The notes below the pieces were generated by a model, which did no database searches, had not been told where the DNA came from, and worked only from the letters and a program-made list of their open reading frames with translations. 64,000 bases of DNA, from positions 62,001-126,000 of the forward strand of contig NZ_JAMXSF010000006.1 in the NCBI RefSeq assembly GCF_024124545.1, written 5' to 3'. The position numbers were made by a program, and so were the translations under genes. This stretch comes from Pseudoalteromonas sp. XMcav2-N (lineage in GTDB: Bacteria > Pseudomonadota > Gammaproteobacteria > Enterobacterales > Alteromonadaceae). Below are positions 34,420 to 44,203 of the stretch, piece after piece; position 1 is the first letter of the stretch, and every line of letters starts with the position of its first letter.

Positions 34420-35588
34420 GTATGACCGCACTGCGGCGCTCTTTCACCCCGGCTCCATCGGACTCGTTATTCGACGTACCGCTGCTGTATGCCATGTTAT
34501 GCCTGGTCGGAATAGGTTTTGTGATGGTGACCAGTGCCTCTATGCCTGTAGCTGAACGCTTGTACGATAACCCATATCACATAGTGACGCGCCACGGCAT
34601 GTTCCTGGTCATGGCATTAGTGTTGTTCTGGCTCAGTACTACAGTGCCGATGACCTGGTGGAAGCGCTTTAATCCGTACTTGCTGTTGTTGGGACTGGTG
34701 TTACTGGCGGTTGTACTGGTTATCGGGCGTGAAGTAAATGGTTCAAAACGCTGGTTGCCTGTAGGACCGATAGGTTTCCAGGTCGCTGAAGCTGCGAAAC
34801 TTTTTTTCTTTAGCTACATTGCCGGTTATCTGGTGCGTAAGCGTGACGAAGTGCAGGAAAACCTCAAGGGGTTTGCAAAACCCATTATTGTATTTGCAGT
34901 CTACGCATTTTTAATTTTGATGCAGCCAGACTTAGGTACTGTGGTGGTGATGTTTGTTACAACGGTCGGTTTACTATTTTTGGCAGGTGCAAAACTCTGG
35001 CAGTTTTTTGCCCTGATGTTGACCGGTGTGTTGCTGGTTGTGATGTTGATTATTTTTGAGCCTTACCGGATGGCGCGGGTAGTCGGTTTCCTGGAGCCCT
35101 GGGAAGATCCCTTCGGTAAAGGTTATCAGCTGGTCCAGTCTCTTATGGCGTACGGTCAGGGTGGCTGGCTCGGTCAGGGGCTGGGTAATAGTGTACAGAA
35201 GTTGCAGTACTTACCTGAGGCCCACAATGACTTTATCTTCGCGGTCGTGGCGGAGGAACTGGGCTTTATCGGTGTGATTTGTGTGTTGATGACACTGGCT
35301 ACATTGGTGTTCAGAGCGTTACTCATCGGGCAAAAAGCGCTGAAAGCGGGTAAAGAATACGAAGGTTATCTGGCACTGGGGATTGGTATCTGGTTTGCGT
35401 TTCAAACTGTGGTGAATGTCGGCGCGAGTGCGGGAATGCTGCCAACTAAGGGCTTGACGTTACCCTTCATATCCTACGGTGGTTCTAGCTTATTGATCAT
35501 GACGATCGCCGCCGGTTTATTGCAACGCATTGATTTTGAGACCAAGCTGTCGACGCGACAGGCCACTTCCCGTGGAGGTAAAAAATGA
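34413..35588 (+). CDS. ftsW: septal peptidoglycan polymerase FtsW
   Basis: This 391-residue SEDS-family inner-membrane protein with ten helices is the glycosyltransferase that polymerises lipid II at the septum together with FtsI. Family motifs visible are REVNGSKRWLPVGPIGFQ near residue 108 (periplasmic loop), QPDLGTVVV near 170 and the C-terminal LPTKGLTLPFISYGGSS. It starts within murD and overlaps murG by four bases. The cytoplasmic N-terminal 25 residues are hydrophilic. Confidence 0.97.
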   Translation: MLSMTALRRSFTPAPSDSLFDVPLLYAMLCLVGIGFVMVTSASMPVAERLYDNPYHIVTRHGMFLVMALVLFWLSTTVPMTWWKRFNPYLLLLGLVLLAVVLVIGREVNGSKRWLPVGPIGFQVAEAAKLFFFSYIAGYLVRKRDEVQENLKGFAKPIIVFAVYAFLILMQPDLGTVVVMFVTTVGLLFLAGAKLWQFFALMLTGVLLVVMLIIFEPYRMARVVGFLEPWEDPFGKGYQLVQSLMAYGQGGWLGQGLGNSVQKLQYLPEAHNDFIFAVVAEELGFIGVICVLMTLATLVFRALLIGQKALKAGKEYEGYLALGIGIWFAFQTVVNVGASAGMLPTKGLTLPFISYGGSSLLIMTIAAGLLQRIDFETKLSTRQATSRGGKK

Positions 35589-36649
35589 CCAAGCGGTTAC
35601 TTGTTGTCGCCGGTGGAACGGGCGGGCATATCTTTCCGGGTATTGCGGTGGCAAAAGCACTGGAAGCGCAGGGCTGGAAGATATCCTGGATAGGTACCGC
35701 AGACAGAATGGAAGCGCAAGTCGTACCGGCACATGGTATAGACATCGACTTTATAGAAGTAAAAGGGGTACGCGGTAACGGGGTAAAACGCTTGCTGACT
35801 GCACCCTGGATGGTGATAAAAGCCATTTTTGCTGCCAGAGCCATTATTCGCAATCGCCGTCCGGACGTGATCCTGGCGATGGGAGGTTATGTCACAGGTC
35901 CCGTTGGACTGGCAGCTAAGCTGGCTGGGGTGCCTTTGGTGATCCATGAACAAAATGCGGTTGCCGGCTTGAGTAATAAATTGTTGGCGCGCATTGCCAG
36001 CAGAGTATTAGCGGCATTTCCGCAGGCCTTTGCCGAGCGTGCCCATGATGTTGTAGGTAATCCCGTACGTGCAAGTGTGGCGCAGCTTCAGCCGAAACAA
36101 CCGGGTACCTCTGTCAATGTACTGGTTGTCGGTGGTTCGCTGGGCGCGAAAGTGCTCAACGATACGGTCCCTGAGGCTATGGCATTACTGACTGAGGCAA
36201 CATCCTGCGACATACAGGTTTGGCACCAAAGCGGTAAAGGCAATCATGTAGCACTAGAAGGTGACTACCAGCGCTTTGGATTGCAGGCCAAGGTAGCAGA
36301 GTTTATTGATGATATGGATCAGGCATATGACTGGGCCGATATGGTGATTTGCCGCGCGGGTGCACTGACGGTGAGCGAGATTGCTGCCGCAGGTAAGATG
36401 GCCATTTTTGTGCCTTTACCGCATGCGGTGGATGATCATCAGACGGCCAATGCGCGATTTTTAGTAGACGGATCAGCGGCGTTGCTGGTTCCACAATCAG
36501 CTTTATCTGCACAGCATTTGTGCGACACTTTGGTGCCTTATTGTCGCGACCGGGCACAGATCTGGGACAAAGCAAATAAAGCCAAAGCCTGTGCACAGCT
36601 TTCAGCAACTCAGTCAGTGGCCGCCATATGCGAAGAAGTAACGAATTAA
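35585..36649 (+). CDS. murG: UDP-GlcNAc:lipid I GlcNAc transferase MurG
   Basis: This 354-residue membrane-associated GT-B (GT28) enzyme adds GlcNAc to lipid I, making lipid II. The N-terminal [14 protein letters not shown] loop (near residues 11-24), the central [12 protein letters not shown] and NPVRA blocks, and the C-terminal UDP-binding [13 protein letters not shown] region are all intact. The start overlaps the ftsW stop (ATGA), and AGGTAAAAA precedes it. Confidence 0.98.
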   Translation: MTKRLLVVAGGTGGHIFPGIAVAKALEAQGWKISWIGTADRMEAQVVPAHGIDIDFIEVKGVRGNGVKRLLTAPWMVIKAIFAARAIIRNRRPDVILAMGGYVTGPVGLAAKLAGVPLVIHEQNAVAGLSNKLLARIASRVLAAFPQAFAERAHDVVGNPVRASVAQLQPKQPGTSVNVLVVGGSLGAKVLNDTVPEAMALLTEATSCDIQVWHQSGKGNHVALEGDYQRFGLQAKVAEFIDDMDQAYDWADMVICRAGALTVSEIAAAGKMAIFVPLPHAVDDHQTANARFLVDGSAALLVPQSALSAQHLCDTLVPYCRDRAQIWDKANKAKACAQLSATQSVAAICEEVTN

Positions 36650-36660
36650 AAGAGAAAACA

Positions 36661-38097
36661 GTGAAAGAAATTAACAGACGCAGAGCCATGAGACGCATTA
36701 ACACCATCCACTTCATCGGAATAGGTGGGGCTGGTATGGGCGGAATTGCAGAAGTACTGGCTTTTGAAGGGTACCGAATTACCGGTTCAGACATTGCCCA
36801 GAATGCGATGACGGAACGTCTTATCCGCGCAGGGGCTGAAGTTTTTATCGGGCATGATGAAAACAATGTTAAAGATGCCGACGTAGTCGTGGTTTCCAGC
36901 GCCATTGATACCAGCAACCCGGAGATTGTGGCGGCGAAACGCGCTCGGGTACCGGTCGTCAGACGGGCCGAAATGTTGGCTGAGTTAATGCGCTTTCGCC
37001 ATGGTATTGCTGTTGCCGGAACTCATGGTAAAACCACAACAACCAGTTTGATCGCCAGTATTTTCGCTGAAGCGAGATTAGACCCAACCTTTATTATCGG
37101 TGGTTTGTTAAACAGTGCGGGCAGTAATGCCAAGGTGGGTAGCAGCGATTATCTGATTGCAGAGGCCGACGAAAGTGACGCGTCATTTTTACATTTGCAG
37201 CCAATGGTATCGGTGATCACTAATATCGAAGCCGATCATATGGACACCTATGATGGCGACTTTGAAAAGATGAAAGATACGTATGTCGAGTTCATTCACA
37301 ACCTGCCTTTCTATGGTTTAGCTGTGGTGTGTACCGACTCCGATGTTGCCAAAGAGTTGTTACCCCGCTTCGCCCGACCTGCGATCACGTACGGGGAAAA
37401 CCCTGAAGCGGATTACCGCATGGTGGACTTTGAGCAAACGCAGAACCAGAGTCGTTTTAAAGTAGTGCATAAAGCTGGCGAACAGCTCGAGGTAACACTC
37501 AGCATGCCCGGTAAGCACAATGCACTGAATGCTACCGCGGCTATCGCCGTGGCAAAAGATCACGACATAGGTAACGAAGCTATTTTATCGGCGCTGGAAA
37601 AATTCGCCGGAATTGGGCGTCGCTTTCAGCATTATGGTTCTTTCCAAAATGAACGTGGCGAAGTCATGTTGGTCGATGATTATGGTCACCATCCCTCAGA
37701 AGTGGCTGTAACTATCCGTGCAGCGCGAGCTGGCTGGCCTGATAAGCGCTTGGTTATGTTGTATCAGCCGCATCGCTATACCCGCACCCGTGACCTTTAT
37801 GAAGACTTTGTGAAGGTTCTGAGTGAAGTCGACCAACTGTTGTTGTTGGATGTATATAGTGCCGGAGAAACCCCTATCGTCGGTGCAGACAGCAAGAGTC
37901 TGTGTCGCAGTCTGCGCCAGCGTGGTGTTGAGCCAATCCATGTCGCGGATGGTCAGGATTTACAAGCCGTACTGGCGGACGTATTGCGTGACAATGATCT
38001 GGTGATCACGCAAGGGGCCGGCAACATCGGGCAAATCGTAAAGCAGCTGGCAGCCACAGAGTTGTCGGTCGAAAAATTAAAACAAGGTGCATTATGA
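36661..38097 (+). CDS. murC: UDP-MurNAc:L-Ala ligase
   Basis: This Mur ligase of about 478 residues adds L-alanine to UDP-MurNAc. It has [17 protein letters not shown] near the N-terminus, the ATP loop [10 protein letters not shown] near residue 115 and the C-terminal YGHHPSEV and YQPHRYTRT blocks. Three in-frame starts are possible: ATG 36628 (inside murG), GTG 36661 and ATG 36688. I prefer GTG 36661, which lies 11 bases after murG with AAAGAGAA before it and gives a normal N-terminal lead of about 15 residues before the glycine motif. The 3' end overlaps ddl by four bases. Confidence 0.95.
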   Translation: MKEINRRRAMRRINTIHFIGIGGAGMGGIAEVLAFEGYRITGSDIAQNAMTERLIRAGAEVFIGHDENNVKDADVVVVSSAIDTSNPEIVAAKRARVPVVRRAEMLAELMRFRHGIAVAGTHGKTTTTSLIASIFAEARLDPTFIIGGLLNSAGSNAKVGSSDYLIAEADESDASFLHLQPMVSVITNIEADHMDTYDGDFEKMKDTYVEFIHNLPFYGLAVVCTDSDVAKELLPRFARPAITYGENPEADYRMVDFEQTQNQSRFKVVHKAGEQLEVTLSMPGKHNALNATAAIAVAKDHDIGNEAILSALEKFAGIGRRFQHYGSFQNERGEVMLVDDYGHHPSEVAVTIRAARAGWPDKRLVMLYQPHRYTRTRDLYEDFVKVLSEVDQLLLLDVYSAGETPIVGADSKSLCRSLRQRGVEPIHVADGQDLQAVLADVLRDNDLVITQGAGNIGQIVKQLAATELSVEKLKQGAL

Positions 38098-39002
38098 GTG
38101 AGTTTGGCAAAGTTGCTGTACTACTGGGTGGTCACTCAGCCGAGCGAGAAGTATCGCTAAAGTCTGGCCAGGCAATTATCAATGCGCTTGAAGAAGCCGG
38201 GGTAGAGGTCGTGCCATTTGACCCTGCCGAGCGTAACTTGTGGGAATTGAAAAGCCTCAAGGTTGACAGGGTGTTTATTGCTTTGCATGGCCGAGGTGGT
38301 GAAGATGGTACAGTGCAAGGGGCGCTTGAATTTATGGGCTTACCTTACACCGGTAGTGGTGTGCTGGGGAGTGCTCTGGCGATGGATAAGATCCGCTGCA
38401 AACAATTATTTGAATCTGCCAAGTTGAGCACGGCGCGTTACTGCGTGGTCAAAGCTTCTCAGGATATAGATACCAGCGCATTGATGGCTGAATTTGGCAA
38501 AGTCATGGTGAAGCCAAGTCACGAGGGCTCCAGTATTGGTATGACTCAGGCTGCCACAGCACCAGAGCTGCAAACTGCGCTCACTGAAGCATTTAAATAT
38601 GACGATGAAGTTTTGGTGGAGCAGTGGATTGAAGGCAGAGAGTTTACCGTTGCTATGCTTGCAGAAGAGGCACTCCCTGTGATTGAAATGCGCACGCCAC
38701 GTGGGTTTTATGATTATCAGGCAAAGTATCAGGCCAACAGCACCGAATATTATTGCCCGGCAGAGATTAGTGCGGCTCATACCGAGCAGTTACAGATAAT
38801 GGCCAAGCATGCGTTTGAGTTGGTTGGTGCAACAGGCTGGGGGCGGGTAGATGCCATGCAAGATGGCAATGGTCAGTTTTATCTGCTGGAAGTAAATACG
38901 GTACCGGGAATGACAGAAAAATCTTTGGTGCCTATGGCAGCACAGCAAAATGGGTTGTCATTTAAACAATTAGTTATTCGCATTTTGGAGCAAACCCTTT
39001 AA
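38094..39002 (+). CDS. ddl: D-alanine:D-alanine ligase
   Basis: This 302-residue ATP-grasp enzyme joins two D-alanines for MurF. It has [17 protein letters not shown] near the N-terminus (the Glu of the first D-Ala site), [12 protein letters not shown] near residue 64, [12 protein letters not shown] near 140 and the metal-binding [13 protein letters not shown] near 265. The size is that of DdlB, the paralogue found inside dcw clusters. The start overlaps murC (ATGA), and ftsQ follows after one base. Confidence 0.97.
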   Translation: MSEFGKVAVLLGGHSAEREVSLKSGQAIINALEEAGVEVVPFDPAERNLWELKSLKVDRVFIALHGRGGEDGTVQGALEFMGLPYTGSGVLGSALAMDKIRCKQLFESAKLSTARYCVVKASQDIDTSALMAEFGKVMVKPSHEGSSIGMTQAATAPELQTALTEAFKYDDEVLVEQWIEGREFTVAMLAEEALPVIEMRTPRGFYDYQAKYQANSTEYYCPAEISAAHTEQLQIMAKHAFELVGATGWGRVDAMQDGNGQFYLLEVNTVPGMTEKSLVPMAAQQNGLSFKQLVIRILEQTL

Positions 39003-39003
39003 T

Positions 39004-39783
39004 ATGCGTGCTCTTTTTGGAAAAATCGCTGCTCTGAAGCACAGTGTCAACTGGTCACTGTTTTTTGGTGTGGGCTTTTTTCTGATTGTGCTACTTGGTC
39101 TGATGCAAACTGGGCTATGGGCTCGTGACTGGTTGACCCAGCACAGAGATACCCAAATCAAGACCCTGACGGTACTTGGCCAGCCTTATTACACTGCCGA
39201 GAACGACATTGTGGCAGCGATCCGAAAAGCGGATCTGTCGAGTTTCTTTGAACTCGATGTGAAGGCTGTGCACGATCAGGTACAAGCTCTGCCCTGGGTG
39301 GCGACTGTCTCGGTCAGGAAGCAGTGGCCAGATGCCCTGCAGGTGTACGTGGTTGAACATAAACCGGTTGCTTATTGGAATAGCGATCTGTTGTTAAATA
39401 GTGCAGGCGGTGTGTTTCAAGCCAACAGCACTCGGCTGTCAAAGACGCTACCAGAGCTTTACGGCCCGGAAGGGAGTGAAGTAGAAGCCTGGCAGACGTT
39501 TGTACAATTAAAAGAAATGCTGGCTGTCAACCAGTTTAACCTGGTTAGTTTGGCACTGTCAGAGCGATTTGCCTGGCAGTTATGGCTGGACAACGGTATT
39601 CGACTCAATCTGGGCCGTGAAGACAAAGCACAGCGTGTTCAGAGGTTTATAGATGTTTACCCTAGGCTGGAAAAGCCTGAGGGGGCTCAGGTAGATGCGA
39701 TTGACCTGAGATATGATACGGGACTGGCGGTTAGCTGGAAGTTCAGCCAGAACGAAGACAATAAAGATAAGAGTAAAGCATGA
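39004..39783 (+). CDS. ftsQ: cell division protein FtsQ
   Basis: This 259-residue bitopic inner-membrane protein recruits FtsL and FtsB to the septum. A short cytoplasmic N-terminus is followed by one membrane helix (about 18-40) and then the periplasmic POTRA domain (about 52-120), containing the typical LPWVATVSVRKQWPDALQV block, and a beta domain to about 245. The acidic/basic tail is variable. Identity is secure from the POTRA block and position between ddl and ftsA, which it overlaps by four bases. Confidence 0.96.
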   Translation: MRALFGKIAALKHSVNWSLFFGVGFFLIVLLGLMQTGLWARDWLTQHRDTQIKTLTVLGQPYYTAENDIVAAIRKADLSSFFELDVKAVHDQVQALPWVATVSVRKQWPDALQVYVVEHKPVAYWNSDLLLNSAGGVFQANSTRLSKTLPELYGPEGSEVEAWQTFVQLKEMLAVNQFNLVSLALSERFAWQLWLDNGIRLNLGREDKAQRVQRFIDVYPRLEKPEGAQVDAIDLRYDTGLAVSWKFSQNEDNKDKSKA

Positions 39784-41015
39784 CCAAGTCGGCAGAGAGA
39801 AACTTAGTGATTGGACTGGATGTGGGCACCTCTAAGGTGGTTGCAACGGTTGGGGAGATCACCGCAGACAACCAGCTGAGTATCGTGGGGGTCGGAAATC
39901 AGGTTGCCCATGGTATGGATAAAGGAGGTGTCAACGACCTTAATCTGGTGTCTGATTCTATTAAGCGTGCTGTTGACGAAGCTGAGTTGATGGCTGATTG
40001 TCGGATCAGCTCCGTGTATCTCGGTATTTCGGGTAAACACATTCAGTGCCAGAACGAGAGCGGTGTTGTTGCAATTAACAATAATGCAGAGATCACTGAT
40101 GATGATATTGCGAACGTAATCCACATTGCACGCTCGGTACCTATGTCAGCAGAGCGAAAAATGCTGCATTCGCTGCCTCAGGAATATAGCGTGGATATGC
40201 AAGAAGGCATTAAGAACCCACTGGGAATGAGTGGTGTCAGAATGGAAGCCAAGGCGCATATTATTACCTGCTCAAATGACATGGCGAAAAACATCGAAAA
40301 GTGTGTCGAGCGTTGTGGGTTACAGGTTGATCAGCTGACTTTTACGGCCTTGGCATCTTGTTACTCAGTGCTGACTGAAGACGAAAAAGAGCTGGGCGTG
40401 GCGGTTGTCGATATTGGCGGTGGTACCATGGACATTGCTATCTACGTCAATGGTGCATTGCGCCATACCGCCGTTATCCCGGTTGCTGGCAATCAGGTAA
40501 CGGGGGATATTGCAAAAATTTTCCGCACCCCTATTTCTCACGCGGAATCGCTGAAGGTACAATATGCCTATGCGAGCAGCCAGATGGCTAGCAACGAAGA
40601 AACGATTGAAGTACCCAGCGTAGGTGGAAGGCCTGCGCGGATTATGTCTCGACACACCTTGTCTGAGGTTGTTGAGCCCAGATTTCGAGAACTGTTTGAG
40701 CTCGTACTTGAAGAGGTACGTCGGTCTGGGTTTGAAGATCAAATTGCCGCGGGTATTGTACTCACTGGCGGCAGTGCGAAAATGAAAGGGGCATTGGAAG
40801 TGGCGGAAGACATTTTCCAGATGCCCGTTCGTGTTGGTAAACCTGTAGGGATAACAGGGTTAACCGATTATGTTGATGATCCGGCATACGCAACAGCGGT
40901 AGGTTTGTTACAATACGGCCGAACGCTGCAAGTCAAAAATGCACACAGGACGAAAGCGGATGCCGAAGATGGTTGGTGGAACCGAGTCACAAAATGGTTC
41001 CAAGGTGAGTTTTAA
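39780..41015 (+). CDS. ftsA: cell division protein FtsA
   Basis: This 411-residue actin-like ATPase tethers FtsZ filaments to the inner membrane. Nucleotide-binding blocks are [13 protein letters not shown] near residue 10 and [14 protein letters not shown] near 208, with [13 protein letters not shown] near 325. The C-terminus ends in a basic/aromatic amphipathic membrane-targeting helix ([10 protein letters not shown]). The start overlaps ftsQ (ATGA), and ftsZ follows after 20 bases with its own ribosome site. Confidence 0.98.
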   Translation: MTKSAERNLVIGLDVGTSKVVATVGEITADNQLSIVGVGNQVAHGMDKGGVNDLNLVSDSIKRAVDEAELMADCRISSVYLGISGKHIQCQNESGVVAINNNAEITDDDIANVIHIARSVPMSAERKMLHSLPQEYSVDMQEGIKNPLGMSGVRMEAKAHIITCSNDMAKNIEKCVERCGLQVDQLTFTALASCYSVLTEDEKELGVAVVDIGGGTMDIAIYVNGALRHTAVIPVAGNQVTGDIAKIFRTPISHAESLKVQYAYASSQMASNEETIEVPSVGGRPARIMSRHTLSEVVEPRFRELFELVLEEVRRSGFEDQIAAGIVLTGGSAKMKGALEVAEDIFQMPVRVGKPVGITGLTDYVDDPAYATAVGLLQYGRTLQVKNAHRTKADAEDGWWNRVTKWFQGEF

Positions 41016-41035
41016 GCTCAAGTCGGAGAGTGAAG

Positions 41036-42250
41036 ATGTTTGATATTATGGAACAACACGGCGAAGAAGCCGTTATTAAAGTCATCGGCGTCGGTGGCGG
41101 CGGCGGTAACGCTGTAGAACATATGGTAAAGCAGGAAATTGAAGGTGTTCGCTTCATCGTAGCGAATACCGACGCGCAGGCTCTGCGTAAATCCTCTGCC
41201 GATGTGACTGTGCAGCTGGGCACTCAGATCACCCAAGGCCTGGGCGCAGGTGCCAACCCAGAAGTGGGACGCAGCGCAGCAGAAGAAGATGTCGATGCCA
41301 TTAAAGCGAGCCTTGAAGGGGCTGACATGGTGTTTATCGCTGCCGGTATGGGTGGCGGAACCGGCACAGGTGCGGCGCCGGTTGTTGCGCGTGTGGCTAA
41401 AGAGCTAGGCATACTGACTGTGGCAGTGGTAACACGTCCATTCGACCTGGAAGGCAAAAAGCGTATGGCCGCAGCCGATCAGGGTATTGGTGAGTTGTCA
41501 GAAATTGTAGATTCACTCATCACAATTCCTAACAACAAGTTACTTAAAGTTTTAGGCAAAGGCACTACATTATTAGATGCCTTCGCTAAAGCAAACGACG
41601 TATTGTACGGCGCGGTGCAGGGCATTGCAGAACTGATCACGCGTTCAGGTTTGATCAATGTGGATTTTGCGGACGTACGTACTGTTATGTCGGCGATGGG
41701 CACTGCAATGATGGGCACGGCGGCGGCCAGTGGTCCCGACAGGGCACAAGAAGCGGCAGAAGCTGCGATTTCCAGCCCACTGCTTGAAGATGTTGATTTA
41801 ACCGGTGCGAAAGGTATTTTGGTTAACATCACGGCTGGTATGGACATCACAATCGAAGAATTTGAGATTGTGGGGAACCATGTGAAGGCGCTGGCGTCTG
41901 AAAATGCAACAGTCGTGGTTGGTGCTGTTATCGACCCAGAGATGAGTGAAGAACTACGTGTAACAGTGGTTGCAACTGGACTGGGTGGCGAGCGCAGACC
42001 TCAATTTGGCATTGTAGAGAGTGGCCTTAAAAAAGTGGTCGGTTCGGACAGCGAAGGCGGCAAAGGACAGAATATGTTTGTCCCTAGCTTTACGCAAAGC
42101 ACCGGTGAAAGTAGTGAACCTGAGCAAAGCGGTCCGGCAGTATCTGAGCCTAAACCGACGAGTACACCTACATCGTCGAATAGCTCAGGTGGTAAGGAAA
42201 AAGGGGATTACTTTGATATCCCTGCGTTTTTGCGCAAACAATCTGATTAA
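41036..42250 (+). CDS. ftsZ: cell division GTPase FtsZ
   Basis: This 404-residue tubulin-like GTPase polymerises into the Z ring. GVGGGGGNA (18-26) and the tubulin signature GGGTGTG (106-112) are intact, as are the T7 loop NVDFADV and the C-terminal FtsA/ZipA-binding peptide [12 protein letters not shown] Ser/Thr/Pro-rich disordered linker spans about 325-390. I chose ATG 41036 with GGAGAG (41025-41030) as ribosome site. The GTG at 41030 overlaps that site. Confidence 0.98.
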   Translation: MFDIMEQHGEEAVIKVIGVGGGGGNAVEHMVKQEIEGVRFIVANTDAQALRKSSADVTVQLGTQITQGLGAGANPEVGRSAAEEDVDAIKASLEGADMVFIAAGMGGGTGTGAAPVVARVAKELGILTVAVVTRPFDLEGKKRMAAADQGIGELSEIVDSLITIPNNKLLKVLGKGTTLLDAFAKANDVLYGAVQGIAELITRSGLINVDFADVRTVMSAMGTAMMGTAAASGPDRAQEAAEAAISSPLLEDVDLTGAKGILVNITAGMDITIEEFEIVGNHVKALASENATVVVGAVIDPEMSEELRVTVVATGLGGERRPQFGIVESGLKKVVGSDSEGGKGQNMFVPSFTQSTGESSEPEQSGPAVSEPKPTSTPTSSNSSGGKEKGDYFDIPAFLRKQSD

Positions 42251-42272
42251 CGTCAGGTTAAAAAACAAACGA

Positions 42273-42301
42273 TTGGCAGCGACTTCTATCTATGATAGAA
42301 T
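42273..42301 (+). promoter_or_regulatory. lpxC promoter
   Basis: A -35 TTGGCA (42273-42278) and a -10 TAGAAT (42296-42301) at 17-base spacing lie in the ftsZ-lpxC gap. The transcript would start about 35 bases before the lpxC ATG, so lpxC can be expressed apart from the division genes. Confidence 0.6.
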
Positions 42302-42345
42302 TTGCGGTCTCATTAGTCATTAACCAGTCAGAAGCGGACGAACCT

Positions 42346-43269
42346 ATGATAAAACAACGAACGATTGCTGAAGTCGTTAAAGCCACAGGTGTAGGATTAC
42401 ACAAAGGTGAAAAGGTCACGATCACTCTCCGACCTGCGAGCGTAAATACGGGGATCGTATTTCGTCGCGTAGATCTCGACCCGGTTGTCGATTTTGAAAC
42501 AACCCCCGAAGCTGTGGGCGACACGCAATTGTGTACTTGTTTGACCAATAAAGACGGTGTCCGTCTGTCAACAACGGAGCATTTAATTGCGGCCGTTGCG
42601 GCACTGGGAATTGATAACCTAATCGTTGAGCTGGATAGTGCAGAAGTACCGATTATGGATGGTAGTGCATTACCTTTCATTTACTTACTGCAAAAAGGCG
42701 GTATTGCAGAGCAGAACCAGGCAAAGCGCTTTATTCGAATCAAAGAAAAAGTGCGTGTGGAAGACGGCGACAAATGGGCTGAAATTGAGCCTTATGACGG
42801 TTTCCACATCGACTTTGAAATTGCTTTCAACCACCCGGCAATTAATGCCAGTCGTCAGCGTATTGGCTTGGATATTACCGCACAGAGCTTTACTGAAGAG
42901 ATCAGCCGTGCACGCACATTCGGTTTCATGAAAGACATCGAGTATATGCATGCTAATAACCTGGCCCTGGGTGGCAGTATGGATAATGCTGTTGTTCTGG
43001 ACGAGTTCAAGGTTTTGAACCCGAACGGATTACGTTATAAAGATGAATTCGTAAAGCACAAGATCCTGGATTGTGTGGGCGACATGTTTATGGCAGGGCA
43101 CAACATTCTGGGCAAAATCACTTGCTTCAAGTCAGGTCATGGCCTTAACAATAAGCTACTGCGTCAGATCATGGCGTCGGAGTCTGCTTGGGAATGGGCA
43201 ACATTTGATGAGCCTGTGACTATGCCAGCACCAGGCATGGACGTAGATACGTCTTTGGTTACTGCCTGA
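42346..43269 (+). CDS. lpxC: UDP-3-O-acyl-GlcNAc deacetylase
   Basis: This 307-residue zinc enzyme catalyses the committed step of lipid A synthesis in the cytoplasm. Zinc ligands are visible as the His in [11 protein letters not shown] and the His and Asp of [11 protein letters not shown]. The catalytic His is in [10 protein letters not shown]. The size equals the E. coli enzyme. I chose ATG 42346 because the family begins MIKQRTI; the open frame upstream to 42292 covers the promoter. The C-terminal tail, the site of FtsH-dependent degradation in E. coli, is short here and ends in Val-Thr-Ala. Confidence 0.98.
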   Translation: MIKQRTIAEVVKATGVGLHKGEKVTITLRPASVNTGIVFRRVDLDPVVDFETTPEAVGDTQLCTCLTNKDGVRLSTTEHLIAAVAALGIDNLIVELDSAEVPIMDGSALPFIYLLQKGGIAEQNQAKRFIRIKEKVRVEDGDKWAEIEPYDGFHIDFEIAFNHPAINASRQRIGLDITAQSFTEEISRARTFGFMKDIEYMHANNLALGGSMDNAVVLDEFKVLNPNGLRYKDEFVKHKILDCVGDMFMAGHNILGKITCFKSGHGLNNKLLRQIMASESAWEWATFDEPVTMPAPGMDVDTSLVTA

Positions 43270-43282
43270 AAAAAATTAGATG

Positions 43283-43312
43283 AAAAATGACGCCGAGTGC
43301 GTCATTTTTTTT
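43283..43312. terminator. bidirectional terminator lpxC / dciA
   Basis: AAAAATGACGC and GCGTCATTTTT form a perfect 11-bp stem around a 5-base loop, with A and T runs on either side, so it works in both directions. Its right arm contains the last codons and stop of dciA. Confidence 0.88.
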
Positions 43313-43787
43313 GCCTGCCATGTTTTGCCAGGCGCAGTAGTTTTTCTTTTAGCCCGGCTGGAGCATGCTCGGCGAGTGCCATTAAATCGCCTGCCGTTTG
43401 CTCACTCATTTGGCGTCCTGAATAGCTCGTACTGGGTGTTTTAATCTGATTGTGAGGCTTGGTAAGTCTTTGTTGTGCCTCTGGGTTGGTGCCAATCTTA
43501 ACCTGGCAACAGTCATGGTAACCAGCGGCGCGAAAGCTACTGAGGATCTCCATTTTCAGGTAATTTAATCGCGTTGCCAATGTCGCCGAAGCTGCCTCAA
43601 CATACAAAGTTCCGTCCTGATAATTGGCAACACGACACTTTTTGCTGAGAACAGGGCCCAATGCGTTTTGCAGAGGTTGCTGCAGTTCTGTGATCCCCTG
43701 CGCTTTTTGCATATAACCATGTAGTTTATCTGACCAGCCACCGGCCAATTCGCCTAGCGGCTTAGGGTCAAACCGATTTTTACTCAT
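43302..43787 (-). CDS. dciA: DUF721 protein, DciA-type helicase operon partner
   Basis: This 161-residue protein has an N-terminal DUF721/DciA domain (about 5-100) with the CRVANYQDGTLYVEAASATLATRL block. DciA is the ancestral loader of the replicative helicase DnaB in bacteria lacking E. coli-type DnaC. The basic, disordered C-terminal half, rich in Gln and Lys, fits its DNA-binding tail. The gene commonly lies between lpxC and secA in gammaproteobacteria, as here. I chose ATG 43787 over GTG 43796. Its stop codon is embedded in the shared terminator stem. Confidence 0.85.
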   Translation of the reverse strand: MSKNRFDPKPLGELAGGWSDKLHGYMQKAQGITELQQPLQNALGPVLSKKCRVANYQDGTLYVEAASATLATRLNYLKMEILSSFRAAGYHDCCQVKIGTNPEAQQRLTKPHNQIKTPSTSYSGRQMSEQTAGDLMALAEHAPAGLKEKLLRLAKHGRQKK

Positions 43788-44203
43788 AATACCCACTCAC
43801 AACGGCTAACTTACTGGTTTCGCTCTTCCATGTACAAGTATAACGCGTGCTTACCACGACAGGTAGTAGTTACATGCCCGCGATACAGATTGTGCTTGAA
43901 ATACACACCTATTACCCCAATATATAGGGTCAGTACCTCAAAAACCTTACCTACTTTCTGCATTTGGAAGTCGACATTGTCAGCTGCCATCGAGTGGTTC
44001 GGGTGTGTTTCCCAACCTTGTATGATTAAATAGGAACAGATTACTTTTTGATGGTTTGCAGACGCGCATAGTCTGGTATGATAGGGCACAAATTTAACTC
44101 GGCACACAGCAAGGTCCGACTTTGTCGCCAACAGGACGAGCGAGCGTGACAACCGCGTTACCCAAATAGGTGCTCGCAAATAGATGAGTGAAATGGTTTA
44201 AAC
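43788..44203. other. dciA-secA divergent intergenic region
   Basis: This 416-base gap holds the secA promoter near its right end. A secM or other secretion-monitor gene would be expected here in enterobacteria, but the only open frames (67 codons plus, 122 codons minus) lack signal peptides, ribosome sites and recognisable arrest sequences. I see no gene. Confidence 0.55.
44055..44082 (+). promoter_or_regulatory. secA promoter
   Basis: A -35 TTTGCA (44055-44060) and a -10 TATGAT (44077-44082) with an upstream TG (extended -10) are spaced 16 bases apart. The predicted leader before the secA ATG is about 115 bases. Confidence 0.55.

Noticed and set aside
43811..44179. 122-codon minus-strand and 67-codon plus-strand frames between dciA and secA
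   Set aside because: They overlap each other, have no signal peptide or domain, and the minus frame runs through the secA promoter. Considered as secM-like genes and not supported.
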